The position numbers and the translations under genes were made by a program. From NCBI RefSeq assembly GCF_004025585.1, contig NZ_QTZO01000011.1, positions 1-64,000 on the forward strand: 64,000 bases of DNA, in the 5' to 3' direction. The stretch's first letter is position 1, and every line of letters starts with the position of its first letter. This DNA is from Pseudodesulfovibrio sp. S3. GTDB taxonomy: Bacteria; Desulfobacterota; Desulfovibrionia; Desulfovibrionales; Desulfovibrionaceae. Shown here in pieces: positions 18,074 to 25,968 of this stretch. Under the pieces are notes generated by a model that searched no databases, was not told the DNA's origin, and saw only the letters and a program-made list of their open reading frames with translations.

Positions 18074-19426
18074 ATGAAGAATCCCTACCTGAACAGCCTG
18101 ATCAGATTCCTGCGGTCTCACGTCCTCATGTCGTTCATCATTTACGGCGCTGCCGTCAGCGTGCTGGGCGGCGCCCTGTGGGTGACCTTCCAATTCGTGC
18201 AGCCGCTGCCTCCGAAAAAAGTCACCATGGTCTCCGGTGGTGAAGGCGGGGCTTACTACGCCTTTGCCAAACAGTACGCACAGTTCTTCAAGAAACACGG
18301 ATATGAGCTTGAAGTCCTCACCTCCAAAGGCTCCATGGACAACCTGAACCGGATAAACGACCCGGAAGCCGACGTGCAGGCCGCGCTCATGCAGGGCGGC
18401 ATCACCACAGCCGAACAACACCCCGACCTTGAAAGCCTGGGCAGCCTCTTTTACGAACCGATCTGGGTCTTCCACTCCAAACGGCTGCGGCTCAAGACCC
18501 TGGCCGACCTCAAGGGCCACAAGGTCGCCATAGGCGCAGAGGGCAGCGGTACCCATCATCTGGTCAGCACGCTGCTTGCGGAAAACGACATCACCGCCGA
18601 GACCGCGACCCTGATACCGGAAGGGATCAGCGAAGCGGCTCCCCAACTCCAGGACCGGAAGATCGACGCGCTCTTCGCCATCTCCGGGATCAACTCCCAA
18701 GCCGTGGAAGACCTAAGCCTGGCGCACAAGACCGTCAAACTGTATTCCTTTGACCGGGCCGAAACCTACGTCCGTACACACCATTATCTCAAGAAGCTGA
18801 CACTGCCCCCGGGCGGCATCGACCTGATCAACAACCTGCCCGACAGCGATGTGACCCTGCTCGCGCCCACGGCCAACCTGGTGGTCAGGGAGGATTTGCA
18901 CCCGGCCCTCAAATACCTCTTCCTGCTGGCCGCGGATCACGTGCACAAGGACGGCGACATGTTCGCCCCCTCCGGCCATTTCCCCAACAAGGAGGCCCTG
19001 CTCTTCCCCTTGAGCGACGAGGCCCGGAACTTCTACAAATCCGGCCCGCCCTTTCTCATGCGCTACCTTCCCTTCCAGTTGGCCATCACGGCGGAGCGGC
19101 TCAAGATCCTGCTCATCCCCCTGCTGACCCTGCTCTTCCCGCTGTTCAAGATCACACCGCCCGCCTACCGCTGGCAGATCCGGCGGCGTATTTTCAAGTG
19201 GTACAAGCACCTGAAAGAACTCGACATGAAAGCCTATGAGCTGACCGACCCCGCAGAAGCGCGGAAGATGCTGGAACAACTGGAACACATGGACCGCATG
19301 GTCCTGGAGACCTCGGTTCCCCTTTCCTACACCGACTACATATACTCCCTGCGGCTGCATATCCGCATGATCGAACAACGGCTGAAAGTGATCGCCGGCG
19401 AAATCAAGGAGCAGGACACGGTCTGA
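18074..19426 (+). CDS. TAXI-family solute-binding protein with membrane-anchored C-terminal region
   Basis: This 450-residue protein begins with a transmembrane/signal segment. A TAXI (TRAP-associated extracytoplasmic immunogenic) binding domain follows (about residues 45-330), with SGGEGGAYYAFAKQYA and the GAEGSGTHHLVSTLL core. A second hydrophobic helix near residues 340-365 is followed by a basic, helical cytoplasmic tail of about 85 residues. Ordinary TAXI proteins lack this extension. No TRAP permease gene is adjacent, so a sensing rather than transport role is possible. The ATG at 18074 is chosen by domain fit; no strong ribosome site is seen. Confidence 0.8.
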   Translation: MKNPYLNSLIRFLRSHVLMSFIIYGAAVSVLGGALWVTFQFVQPLPPKKVTMVSGGEGGAYYAFAKQYAQFFKKHGYELEVLTSKGSMDNLNRINDPEADVQAALMQGGITTAEQHPDLESLGSLFYEPIWVFHSKRLRLKTLADLKGHKVAIGAEGSGTHHLVSTLLAENDITAETATLIPEGISEAAPQLQDRKIDALFAISGINSQAVEDLSLAHKTVKLYSFDRAETYVRTHHYLKKLTLPPGGIDLINNLPDSDVTLLAPTANLVVREDLHPALKYLFLLAADHVHKDGDMFAPSGHFPNKEALLFPLSDEARNFYKSGPPFLMRYLPFQLAITAERLKILLIPLLTLLFPLFKITPPAYRWQIRRRIFKWYKHLKELDMKAYELTDPAEARKMLEQLEHMDRMVLETSVPLSYTDYIYSLRLHIRMIEQRLKVIAGEIKEQDTV

Positions 19427-19449
19427 TCCCCTGCCGACCCCAAAACAAG

Positions 19450-19481
19450 AACCGCCGGAAGTCTGACGACATCCGGCGGTT
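19450..19481. terminator. Bidirectional terminator
   Basis: AACCGCCGGA (19450-19459) pairs perfectly with 19472-19481. A T-rich run follows on the right and the complement of a T-rich run lies on the left. It separates the convergent TAXI and DUF1566 genes. Confidence 0.85.
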
Positions 19482-19497
19482 TTGTTTTGTCCAAGGG

Positions 19498-20940
19498 TTA
19501 CTGCGTGGGCGGCGGCCCGCCCCGCACACCTTCGGGGGCGCAAACCGTTCCTTCGGGCGTGTCGCGGCAGACCCCTTTGAGCGGGCCGTGCGGGGTCTGC
19601 ACGGTGCAACCATCCCCAACCGCCACTCCTTTGCAGGCAGTGAACGCTTCGGGCGGCGGTCCACGACGCTGCCCCCGCTGTCCCACACCCTGACCTTGCC
19701 CGCCCTGCCGCATATTCGGGCTATCGCCCATGGATTGGCGCCTGCCCTTCCATGCCGGAATGCGATGATTGGACGGCTCATAATAGGCCACCCCGCCCCC
19801 GGCCACGCAACGCACGAAGTTGAAAATGCGGATGTCGTCTCCCTGAGGGCCATGGCCCTGCGGATACCGACCCGGATCACCGGACTTGGGGTCGCTGCGT
19901 TGCGCCCCTGCACCGTGCACGTCGATAAAGGCCTTGGACTGACCGGAATTCGGAGGCGAAAAATACCCCATGGCCCGGCCAAAGGCTATATAGACCGCAT
20001 GGCTCGGCTTGGGGCCATCCATATGCGTGGTAGAGGTCCAGAAATAGGATTCCACTTCCGAGACCGAAAAGATCGGGTCGATGGCCGCCGAATCCGAGGT
20101 CTTCGGGCTGCGCGAATACTCCACTATGGAATGCAGCTCCTTGGCCGAAGGCAGCCGCCAATCCGGGCGCCCGCCAAGATTCAGGTTCTCGCAATAGGCC
20201 AGGGCCTCCCCCCAGTTTCTGGTCTTGCCGTCATCCGCCTGCTGCCAGAGCAGCCCGGTGGCGCGGTCGGCCACTGTCCCATCCCCGTCCGTGTGAAAAT
20301 CGTTTTTGCCGTAGTCGGGGTTGCCGCGCACGTACCGCATGTACCGGCTCTTTTGCTGACGGGAACGGACGGGATATCCCTTGATGCGCCCGTCCGCGAA
20401 ATTCACGCCGAACGCGGTCTTCGCCCCGCCCATGGTGGTCCCGGCATACTCGGTCGACGACCAGTCCTGACAATCGATGATCCGGGCGCCCGCTTTCGTA
20501 TCCCCCCACTTGAAATCAAAGTACCGGGTGTCGATGAAAGCGGTGGAACTGGCCTCGTCCGCCTGCACCCAGCCGTTGAAATCCATGAGCGAATACAATT
20601 CCTTGATGGTGGGAGCGCGCCAATCAGCATGGCCGCCCGCCCGGCAATCTTCAGCGCCGTCCATGCCCTCCTGCCAGCTCACCGGATTGCCTCTGGCCTT
20701 GACCCACATAAGCCCGGTGACCAGATCGGAAACCGTGCCGTCGCCGTTGTCTCTATAGTGTGGAAGATTCCCCTGATACTGAGAATCCTGACCGTTGAAT
20801 TCCTCCCCCGGCCGGGGGCAGGATATCTGGCGAGAATCATCGAAACAGGCGTTCTGTCCGGTGTCCACGACCGGATACGAGGCAGGCCAGGCCTGACCGG
20901 CCATCAGGACCAACCCCAACCAACAAACAAGGATGCGCAT
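19498..20940 (-). CDS. Exported protein with two DUF1566 (Lcl C-terminal-like) domains
   Basis: This roughly 480-residue protein has a signal peptide. Two DUF1566 domains follow at about 60-200 and 215-400, each with a DNGDGTV or TDGDGTV lead, a TGL[ML]W motif, [AL]DWR[AL]P and a SST or TST block. A Gly/Gln/Arg/Pro-rich stretch and a Cys-containing tail end the protein. Such domains occur in surface-exposed bacterial proteins, including an adhesin in Legionella. The function here is unknown. The second of two close ATG codons (20940) has the better ribosome-site spacing; 20946 is the alternative. Confidence 0.82.
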   Translation of the reverse strand: MRILVCWLGLVLMAGQAWPASYPVVDTGQNACFDDSRQISCPRPGEEFNGQDSQYQGNLPHYRDNGDGTVSDLVTGLMWVKARGNPVSWQEGMDGAEDCRAGGHADWRAPTIKELYSLMDFNGWVQADEASSTAFIDTRYFDFKWGDTKAGARIIDCQDWSSTEYAGTTMGGAKTAFGVNFADGRIKGYPVRSRQQKSRYMRYVRGNPDYGKNDFHTDGDGTVADRATGLLWQQADDGKTRNWGEALAYCENLNLGGRPDWRLPSAKELHSIVEYSRSPKTSDSAAIDPIFSVSEVESYFWTSTTHMDGPKPSHAVYIAFGRAMGYFSPPNSGQSKAFIDVHGAGAQRSDPKSGDPGRYPQGHGPQGDDIRIFNFVRCVAGGGVAYYEPSNHRIPAWKGRRQSMGDSPNMRQGGQGQGVGQRGQRRGPPPEAFTACKGVAVGDGCTVQTPHGPLKGVCRDTPEGTVCAPEGVRGGPPPTQ

Positions 20941-21024
20941 TTTCATATCTCCTATCCAGTTTTAATCGCCGAACTCGGCCTGATGGTTACGAACCAATCA
21001 CCGGCAACGCCTTTATGCAAGCCC

Positions 21025-21060
21025 AAAAAAACCGCCAGCCCGATTGATTCGGACTGGCGG
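21025..21060 (-). terminator. Rho-independent terminator of the nfn operon
   Basis: On the reverse strand a stem of CCGCCAG with CTGGCGG (21054-21060 with 21032-21038) is followed by seven T (complement of 21025-21031). It lies 28 bases after the stop of the NfnB-like gene. Confidence 0.85.
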
Positions 21061-21087
21061 AGAGTGATCGGTAAGTTTCCGGATTTG

Positions 21088-22503
21088 CTACAGCAACCTG
21101 TCGGCTATCTCCTTGGCGGCACGGCGCCCGGCGCCCATGGCCGAGATGACCGTGGCCGCGCCGGTGACTATGTCGCCGCCGGCGAACACGTTGGGTATGC
21201 TCGTCTCGCCGGTTTCGGGGTCGGCTTCGATGTAGCCCCATTTGTTCAGGGCCAGATCGGGCGTGGCCTCCAACAGGATCGGGTTGGGCCGGGTGCCGAC
21301 CGCAATGATCGCCATGTCGCAGGGGAACTGTTCGGTTTCGCCCTCGATACAGACCGGAGCGCAGCGGCCGGACGCGTCCGGGTCGCCCAGCGTCATCTTC
21401 TGCACGGTGAGGGCCTTCAAACGGCCCTGGTTGTCGCCATGAAAAGAGACCGGACCGCACAGGCAGCGGATCTTGATGCCCTCTTCGATGGCGTGATCGA
21501 TCTCCTCGCGACGGGCGGGCATTTCGTCCTCGGAGCGACGATAGACAATGGACACCTCTTCGGCCCCCATGCGCAGGGCGGTCCGGGCCGCATCCATGGC
21601 CACGTTGCCCGCGCCCAGCACGGCCACGCGACGGGCCTTGTAGGCCGGGGTGTCGTAGTTGGGGAATTCGTAGGCGCGGCCCAGGTTGACGCGGGTCAGA
21701 TATTCGTTGGCGGAAAAAACACCCACCAGGTTTTCGCCGGGAACGCCCAGGAAACGGGGCAGGCCTGCGCCCACACCGATGAAGATGGCGTTGTATCCCT
21801 GGCTGAGCAGATCCTGAATGGTCACGGTCTTGCCGCCCACCCAATTGGTATGGAAGGTCACGCCCAGCTCCCGGAGGCCGTCCAGTTCACGGGCAACGAC
21901 CTTCTTGGGCAGACGAAATTCCGGGATGCCGTAGATGAGCACGCCGCCCGGCTCGTGCAGGGCCTCGAACACGTCCACCTTGATGCCCCGTCCGGCCAGA
22001 TATCCGGCCACGGTCAGGGAGGAGGGACCGGAGCCGATGCAGGCGACCTTCACATGTACATGTTCCAGCGCACAGACAGACAGGTCCGTCACCTCTTCGC
22101 AGGCGCTCTGCGCGGCGTAGTTGTCGGCCACATAGCGCTCCAGGCGACCGATGGCCACGGGCTCATGCTTCTTGCCGAGGATGCACCTGCCTTCACACTG
22201 GGTCTCCTGGGGGCAGACACGCCCGCAAACCGCAGGCAAAGAGTTGGTCCTGCGGATGGTGTTGAAGGCGCCCTCCAGGTCGTCGTCCACCAGACAGGCG
22301 ATGAACCACCTGATGTCGATGTTGACAGGACAGCCCTGCTGACACAGGGGCCTCTTGCACTGCAAACAGCGTTCAGCCTCGACAATGGCCTGTTCTCGGC
22401 TGTAGCCCAGGGCCACCTCTTCAAAATTCCGGGCCCGCTCCTCGGGGTCCTGATGGGGCATCGGCGTCCTGGCCCGAACTTTCTTCTGTTTTTTATCGGC
22501 CAT
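21088..22503 (-). CDS. nfnB: NfnB / GltA-like NADPH-binding flavoprotein subunit
   Basis: This 471-residue protein resembles the small subunit of glutamate synthase. It has an N-terminal double [4Fe-4S] region (CLQCKRPLCQQGC and CGRVCPQETQCEGRC). An FAD site follows at GSGPSSLTVAGYLAGRG, and an NADP site at VLGAGNVAMDAARTALRMG. With the partner gene upstream it forms NfnAB, an electron-bifurcating NADH-dependent ferredoxin:NADP oxidoreductase common in anaerobes. The start overlaps the end of nfnA by 11 bases, which indicates translational coupling. Confidence 0.93.
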   Translation of the reverse strand: MADKKQKKVRARTPMPHQDPEERARNFEEVALGYSREQAIVEAERCLQCKRPLCQQGCPVNIDIRWFIACLVDDDLEGAFNTIRRTNSLPAVCGRVCPQETQCEGRCILGKKHEPVAIGRLERYVADNYAAQSACEEVTDLSVCALEHVHVKVACIGSGPSSLTVAGYLAGRGIKVDVFEALHEPGGVLIYGIPEFRLPKKVVARELDGLRELGVTFHTNWVGGKTVTIQDLLSQGYNAIFIGVGAGLPRFLGVPGENLVGVFSANEYLTRVNLGRAYEFPNYDTPAYKARRVAVLGAGNVAMDAARTALRMGAEEVSIVYRRSEDEMPARREEIDHAIEEGIKIRCLCGPVSFHGDNQGRLKALTVQKMTLGDPDASGRCAPVCIEGETEQFPCDMAIIAVGTRPNPILLEATPDLALNKWGYIEADPETGETSIPNVFAGGDIVTGAATVISAMGAGRRAAKEIADRLL

Positions 22504-23341
22504 GACACTGACACTCCTTGCTGAACAATTCCATGGATTCCTCTTCCTGCTCCTTGAACTGCCACAGCCGGGTCTTCAGTTCCGCGAAATCCACCTGATG
22601 GCCGTCAAATTCCGGGCCGTCAACGCAGGCGAACAATGTTTTTCCACCCACGGTGCAGCGACAGGCACCGCACATGCCGATACCGTCCACCATGATGGAA
22701 TTGAGCGACACCGTGGTCCTGGTCCCGAACGGAAGGGTCACCCGGCAGACCGCCTCCATCATGGGAACCGGACCGATGGCCACCACTTCGGCCACCTCGT
22801 CCTCGGTCTCCAGAATATCCTTGAGCACTTCGGTGACGAACCCCTTATGGCCCTCGCTCCCGTCATCCGTGGCAATGCGGACCTCGGGACAGAACGAAGA
22901 AAGTTCGGAGCAGAAAAGCAGCAGGCTCTTGGAGCGCGCGCCGATGATGGCGATGACGCGATTGCCCGCCGCCACATGGCCCTTGGCGATGTGGTGCATG
23001 GCCGCGATGCCGGTGCCGCCGCCGACACAGACCACGGTGCCCGACTTCTCGATGTGGGTGGCCTTGCCGAGCGGACCGCACACATCCATGAACTCGCCGC
23101 CTTCCTTCAGGGTATTCATCTCGGCGGAGGTCTTTCCCACCACCAGATAGACGATGGTAATGGTTCCCCTGACGGCATCGCAATCGGCAATGGTCAGGGG
23201 AATGCGCTCGCCGTGCTCGGTGGTGCGGAGCATGACGAAGTTGCCGGGTTTGGCTTTTTTTGCAATCTGAGGCGCGTCGATGACCATCATGGTGGTCTGC
23301 CCCGGAATCAACTCTACTTTTTTCAGGATCTTGTAACCCAT
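22493..23341 (-). CDS. nfnA: NfnA / ferredoxin-NADP reductase-type subunit
   Basis: This 282-residue subunit has an FNR-like FAD domain (about 1-100, with ERIPLTIAD) and an NAD-binding domain (CVGGGTGIAAMHHIAKG). A C-terminal [2Fe-2S] site is seen in GIGMCGACRCTVGGKTLFAC. It is the small partner of the GltA-like protein in NfnAB. The ATG at 23341 begins MGYKILKKVELIPG, which matches the family. The frame stays open upstream but without conserved residues. Confidence 0.93.
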   Translation of the reverse strand: MGYKILKKVELIPGQTTMMVIDAPQIAKKAKPGNFVMLRTTEHGERIPLTIADCDAVRGTITIVYLVVGKTSAEMNTLKEGGEFMDVCGPLGKATHIEKSGTVVCVGGGTGIAAMHHIAKGHVAAGNRVIAIIGARSKSLLLFCSELSSFCPEVRIATDDGSEGHKGFVTEVLKDILETEDEVAEVVAIGPVPMMEAVCRVTLPFGTRTTVSLNSIMVDGIGMCGACRCTVGGKTLFACVDGPEFDGHQVDFAELKTRLWQFKEQEEESMELFSKECQCHGR

Positions 23342-23480
23342 GCGGACTCTCTCACTGGTTGAAATCTCACCCTTCCCTCGCAAAGCACCGAAAGATGTTC
23401 GGCAACAAGGACATTGCTAGTAGCTCCAAACAGGTCGGGTTGTCAAAAGTTGCGCAAATGCTTATAGTACCCACAGCGAC

Positions 23481-23580
23481 TGATAGATTTGGATTTGCCA
23501 ATTCCCACGGACGGGAAGCGGAAAACCACGGGTCCCTCTGGACAGAGCGTGACGAAAGTCACAGGGACGGCCGGGCTGCG
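23481..23580 (+). ncRNA. GEMM-class cyclic-dinucleotide riboswitch (candidate)
   Basis: A short hairpin (TTCCC 23502-23506 with GGGAA 23513-23517) leads into GCGGAAAACCACGGGTC. A second arm capped by a perfect GTGAC-GAAA-GTCAC hairpin (23549-23562) follows, then GGGACGGCCGGGCTGCGA. The blocks GCGGAAARCC, GGGUC and GCCGGGCUGC match the conserved core of GEMM-I RNAs, including the cGAMP-preferring type known from Geobacter. The 5' junction is less typical and the first loop is not a GNRA tetraloop. The ligand, c-di-GMP or cGAMP, cannot be decided here. Confidence 0.7.
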
Positions 23581-23605
23581 ATGTGCAATGCCACGGCCTT
23601 TTTTT
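23569..23605 (+). terminator. Terminator overlapping the riboswitch 3' arm
   Basis: GGCCGGGC (23569-23576) pairs with GCC-A-CGGCC (23590-23598, one bulged A), and seven T follow (23599-23605). The left arm is the same GGCCGGGC that the aptamer core needs. Ligand-bound aptamer and terminator are therefore mutually exclusive, which predicts that ligand turns the downstream gene on. Confidence 0.75.
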
Positions 23606-23649
23606 GTGCGCAGGAAAAGGCTTAGGCACCGAGATCGTAGGAGAACCCC

Positions 23650-24066
23650 GTGAGGATATCCTCCCAGGCGAACGAACAGTACCGCAAGACTTCTGCGCTG
23701 GTTGAAAAGCCCAGCGAGAAGAAATCGGTACAGCCCCAGGCCAGAACGACCACCACATCGTTCGGTTTTCGGTTGGGCAAGTTCGGCCTGGATTACCGCG
23801 AGGAAACGACCGTCCTCGACCCCTCCCTTTCCCGCGACGTCCGCGAAAAGAAGGAAAAGGCCCGCGCCTTCGAGACCGAAGCCGAAGTGGAGGGCCTGCG
23901 CGCCCAGGTCGGTGCCGACGGCGCACGATATCGAGAGACCCAAACCACCGGGACCGCCTCCGGCCTACCCGCTCAAAGCCGAATCAAGACAGCCATGAAC
24001 GCCTACGCCCAGGCAACGGCCCAGATCCTTCCCCCGCCCGGAAACATGCTGGCGAGCGTGGTCTAG
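23650..24066 (+). CDS. Hypothetical protein under candidate riboswitch control
   Basis: This 138-residue protein starts with GTG behind a TAGGAG site. I do not recognise a family. It is hydrophilic, with no signal peptide or membrane segment. A Ser/Thr-rich start is followed by a FGFRLGKFGLDYREET segment, a charged helical or coiled-coil-like middle (about 60-95) and a Pro-containing end. It is the only gene between the riboswitch and the terminator at 24074, so it is the likely sole target. A link to motility or surface behaviour would fit a cyclic dinucleotide signal but is only inferred. Confidence 0.65.
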   Translation: MRISSQANEQYRKTSALVEKPSEKKSVQPQARTTTTSFGFRLGKFGLDYREETTVLDPSLSRDVREKKEKARAFETEAEVEGLRAQVGADGARYRETQTTGTASGLPAQSRIKTAMNAYAQATAQILPPPGNMLASVV

Positions 24067-24073
24067 GGGAACA

Positions 24074-24099
24074 AAGGACCGCCATTCCCGGCGGCCCTT
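24074..24099. terminator. Bidirectional terminator
   Basis: AAGG-A-CCGCC (24074-24083) pairs with GGCGG-C-CCTT (24090-24099) with one mismatch around ATTCCC, followed by a T-rich stretch. It separates the riboswitch-controlled gene from the convergent MFS gene. Confidence 0.7.
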
Positions 24100-24108
24100 C
24101 TTCATTTC

Positions 24109-25521
24109 TTATTCGTGCTCCGCGTCCGCATCTTCTGCCGATGCCTTTTTGCGCAAACGCATCCGCGCGCGGGCCGACATGCCCACCCCGATAAAACTGA
24201 ACGCGGTCAGCACCACAAAGGCGATGTGCATGGCGACCACGAAAGCCGGAGCAGTGTCCTGATTCAGGGCTTTCGGGCCAACGACAAGGGCCAGGACCCC
24301 GCTGATGAACACGAGACTGACGGTCATGCCCGTGGTCCGCATCCCGGCCACCACGGCTGAGGCCACGCCGTAATATTCCTTTGTCACGGCACCCATGATG
24401 ACCGCCATGTTGGCGGTGGCAAAAATGGCGCTGCCCGCACCGCACAGGGCCAGTATGCAGGCGACGTACGGCAACGAGGCGCTGTCTCCGAGGAACATGG
24501 CCCCCCCAAGGGCCAGGGTGGCCAGGCACATGCCCAGCGTGGCCACGTGATGGGCCGGCCAGCGCTCGCACCATTTGCCGCTGATCAGGGAAAAAACCAC
24601 CTGCATGACCGGCTGGGCCATGAGGATGAAACCGGCCTCGCTCGCGGTCATGCCCCTGGCGACCTGCAAATAGAGCGAGAGCAGAAACGTGATGCCGAAT
24701 GTCGCGGCATAGCTGATGAACTGCACCGCGCTGCCCAGGGAAAACGACGGATTGTCAGAGAACAGCACCATATCCAGCAACGGGGCCTTGGCATGTTTTT
24801 CCCAGAGGACGAAGCTCGCCAGCGACAGCAGGCCGCCTGCCAGCATCAGCTTGCCGCTCAGGTCATGCAGGTGCGAACCGCCCTGCGAAAGCAGGATCAT
24901 GCCTATGGCGACGAAAATGGCCCCGCCCCAATCGAACTTCACGCCCCGGGTGAAAACGGGCCGGACCGACAGCGTCTTGAGGGCGAGCAGCAAGGCCAGG
25001 GCGCACGGAATGGCTCCGGCATAGAAAATCCAGCGCCATCCCCAATGGGTGACGATCATCCCGCCCAGCCATGGCCCGGCCGACAGGCCCAGATACACCC
25101 CTGCCGAGGCTATGCCCAGTGCCCTGGCCCGTCCCGGCCCCGGATACAGGTCTGCAAGGATGGCCAGGCCGGTGGTGACCATCATGGCTCCGCCTCCGCC
25201 CTGGAAGACGCGCAAGGCAATGAACTGGGTAATGCTCTGGCACAGGGGAAGCACGGAACTGACCGCCGTGAACAGGGCCATGCCAAGGGCGAACGTGGTG
25301 CCGCGCCCTATCATGTCCGCCAGCCGCGTCACCGGGAAAAGCAGCATGGCCACTGCTGAAATATACCCTGATTCCACCAGTCCGAGTTGGGAAGCGCTGG
25401 CTCCGAACTCCTGTCCAAGGGCAGGAACCGCCACGGCCACGGCGGAAAGCATGAAGACCAGTGCGAACTGGGATATGGTGATGGTCCACAGACCGGTCGT
25501 GCGTTCGTCAAAAGCAGCCAA
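24109..25521 (-). CDS. MFS transporter, EmrB/QacA (DHA2-like) drug-efflux type
   Basis: This roughly 470-residue membrane protein has about 12-14 helices. MFS motifs include [15 protein letters not shown] (the motif A region) and [25 protein letters not shown], followed by an [19 protein letters not shown] segment typical of EmrB/QacA antiporters. It ends in a short charged cytoplasmic tail. The start is uncertain. A TTG at 25521 has AGAGG five bases upstream, a GTG at 25527 is possible, and longer upstream extensions lack transporter features. The long leader is unusually structured. Confidence 0.85.
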   Translation of the reverse strand: MAAFDERTTGLWTITISQFALVFMLSAVAVAVPALGQEFGASASQLGLVESGYISAVAMLLFPVTRLADMIGRGTTFALGMALFTAVSSVLPLCQSITQFIALRVFQGGGGAMMVTTGLAILADLYPGPGRARALGIASAGVYLGLSAGPWLGGMIVTHWGWRWIFYAGAIPCALALLLALKTLSVRPVFTRGVKFDWGGAIFVAIGMILLSQGGSHLHDLSGKLMLAGGLLSLASFVLWEKHAKAPLLDMVLFSDNPSFSLGSAVQFISYAATFGITFLLSLYLQVARGMTASEAGFILMAQPVMQVVFSLISGKWCERWPAHHVATLGMCLATLALGGAMFLGDSASLPYVACILALCGAGSAIFATANMAVIMGAVTKEYYGVASAVVAGMRTTGMTVSLVFISGVLALVVGPKALNQDTAPAFVVAMHIAFVVLTAFSFIGVGMSARARMRLRKKASAEDADAEHE

Positions 25522-25540
25522 AAACACCTCTCGTTTTTCC

Positions 25541-25712
25541 AATGCCGTCCGGCATTGCCCGTATCCCCATCCATAACAACAAACTCGGGGAATTCGAATT
25601 ATTACCAGCCTCCAACACCTGCTGGTCCCGCAGAGGACCGAGGTTCGGGCCACGGAATCTCGGGCAGTCGTCAAACGTCACCGCCCTCCGCACTAATAAT
25701 GCGGACTGCCCG
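25541..25712 (-). other. Highly structured leader or operator region of the MFS gene
   Basis: Several inverted repeats are packed upstream of the MFS start. They are AATGCC-GTCC-GGCATT (25541-25556), the perfect palindrome AATTCGAATT (25591-25600), ACCAGC/GCTGGT (25604-25626), GGTCC/GGACC (25624-25639), and a 9-bp outer stem (25661-25669 with 25704-25712) enclosing CCGCA/TGCGG. The third and fourth share bases 25624-25626 and cannot form together. I do not recognise a known riboswitch class here. Confidence 0.45.
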
Positions 25713-25968
25713 AAAACCAACCCCCCAGCCCTGTTTTTTTACGAAAAAAACACATTCTTTTGTTTTTGTTCGAGGCGGCACCGTCATGGAATTACGAGGG
25801 AAGCAACGGTCAGCCGGATGCAAGCAGCGGAGGGTCGGCACCCTGACGGCATCCGCATGGAGCCGCCATAGCTTTCCCTGTCCATGGAACATGGACAGGC
25901 CCCTCCCCGAAAAATCAGGGAATCATGTTCATTGCCTTCCCACGCCCTTTCCCCTACCCTCACTCCCC
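25713..25968. other. Gene-free stretch upstream of recQ
   Basis: No gene is supported here. A GTTTTTTT-ACG-AAAAAAAC inverted repeat lies at 25733-25751. A perfect 10-bp hairpin (CCTGTCCATG with its complement, loop GAA) lies at 25877-25899. The forward frame in phase with recQ is open through this stretch but lacks helicase features. The recQ promoter is probably here, although no clear hexamers were found. Confidence 0.5.

Noticed and set aside
19588-22524. Open frame of 978 codons opposite the DUF1566 and NfnB genes
   Set aside because: It spans two genes on the other strand and a terminator. The product is low in family features and rich in Gly, His and Arg.
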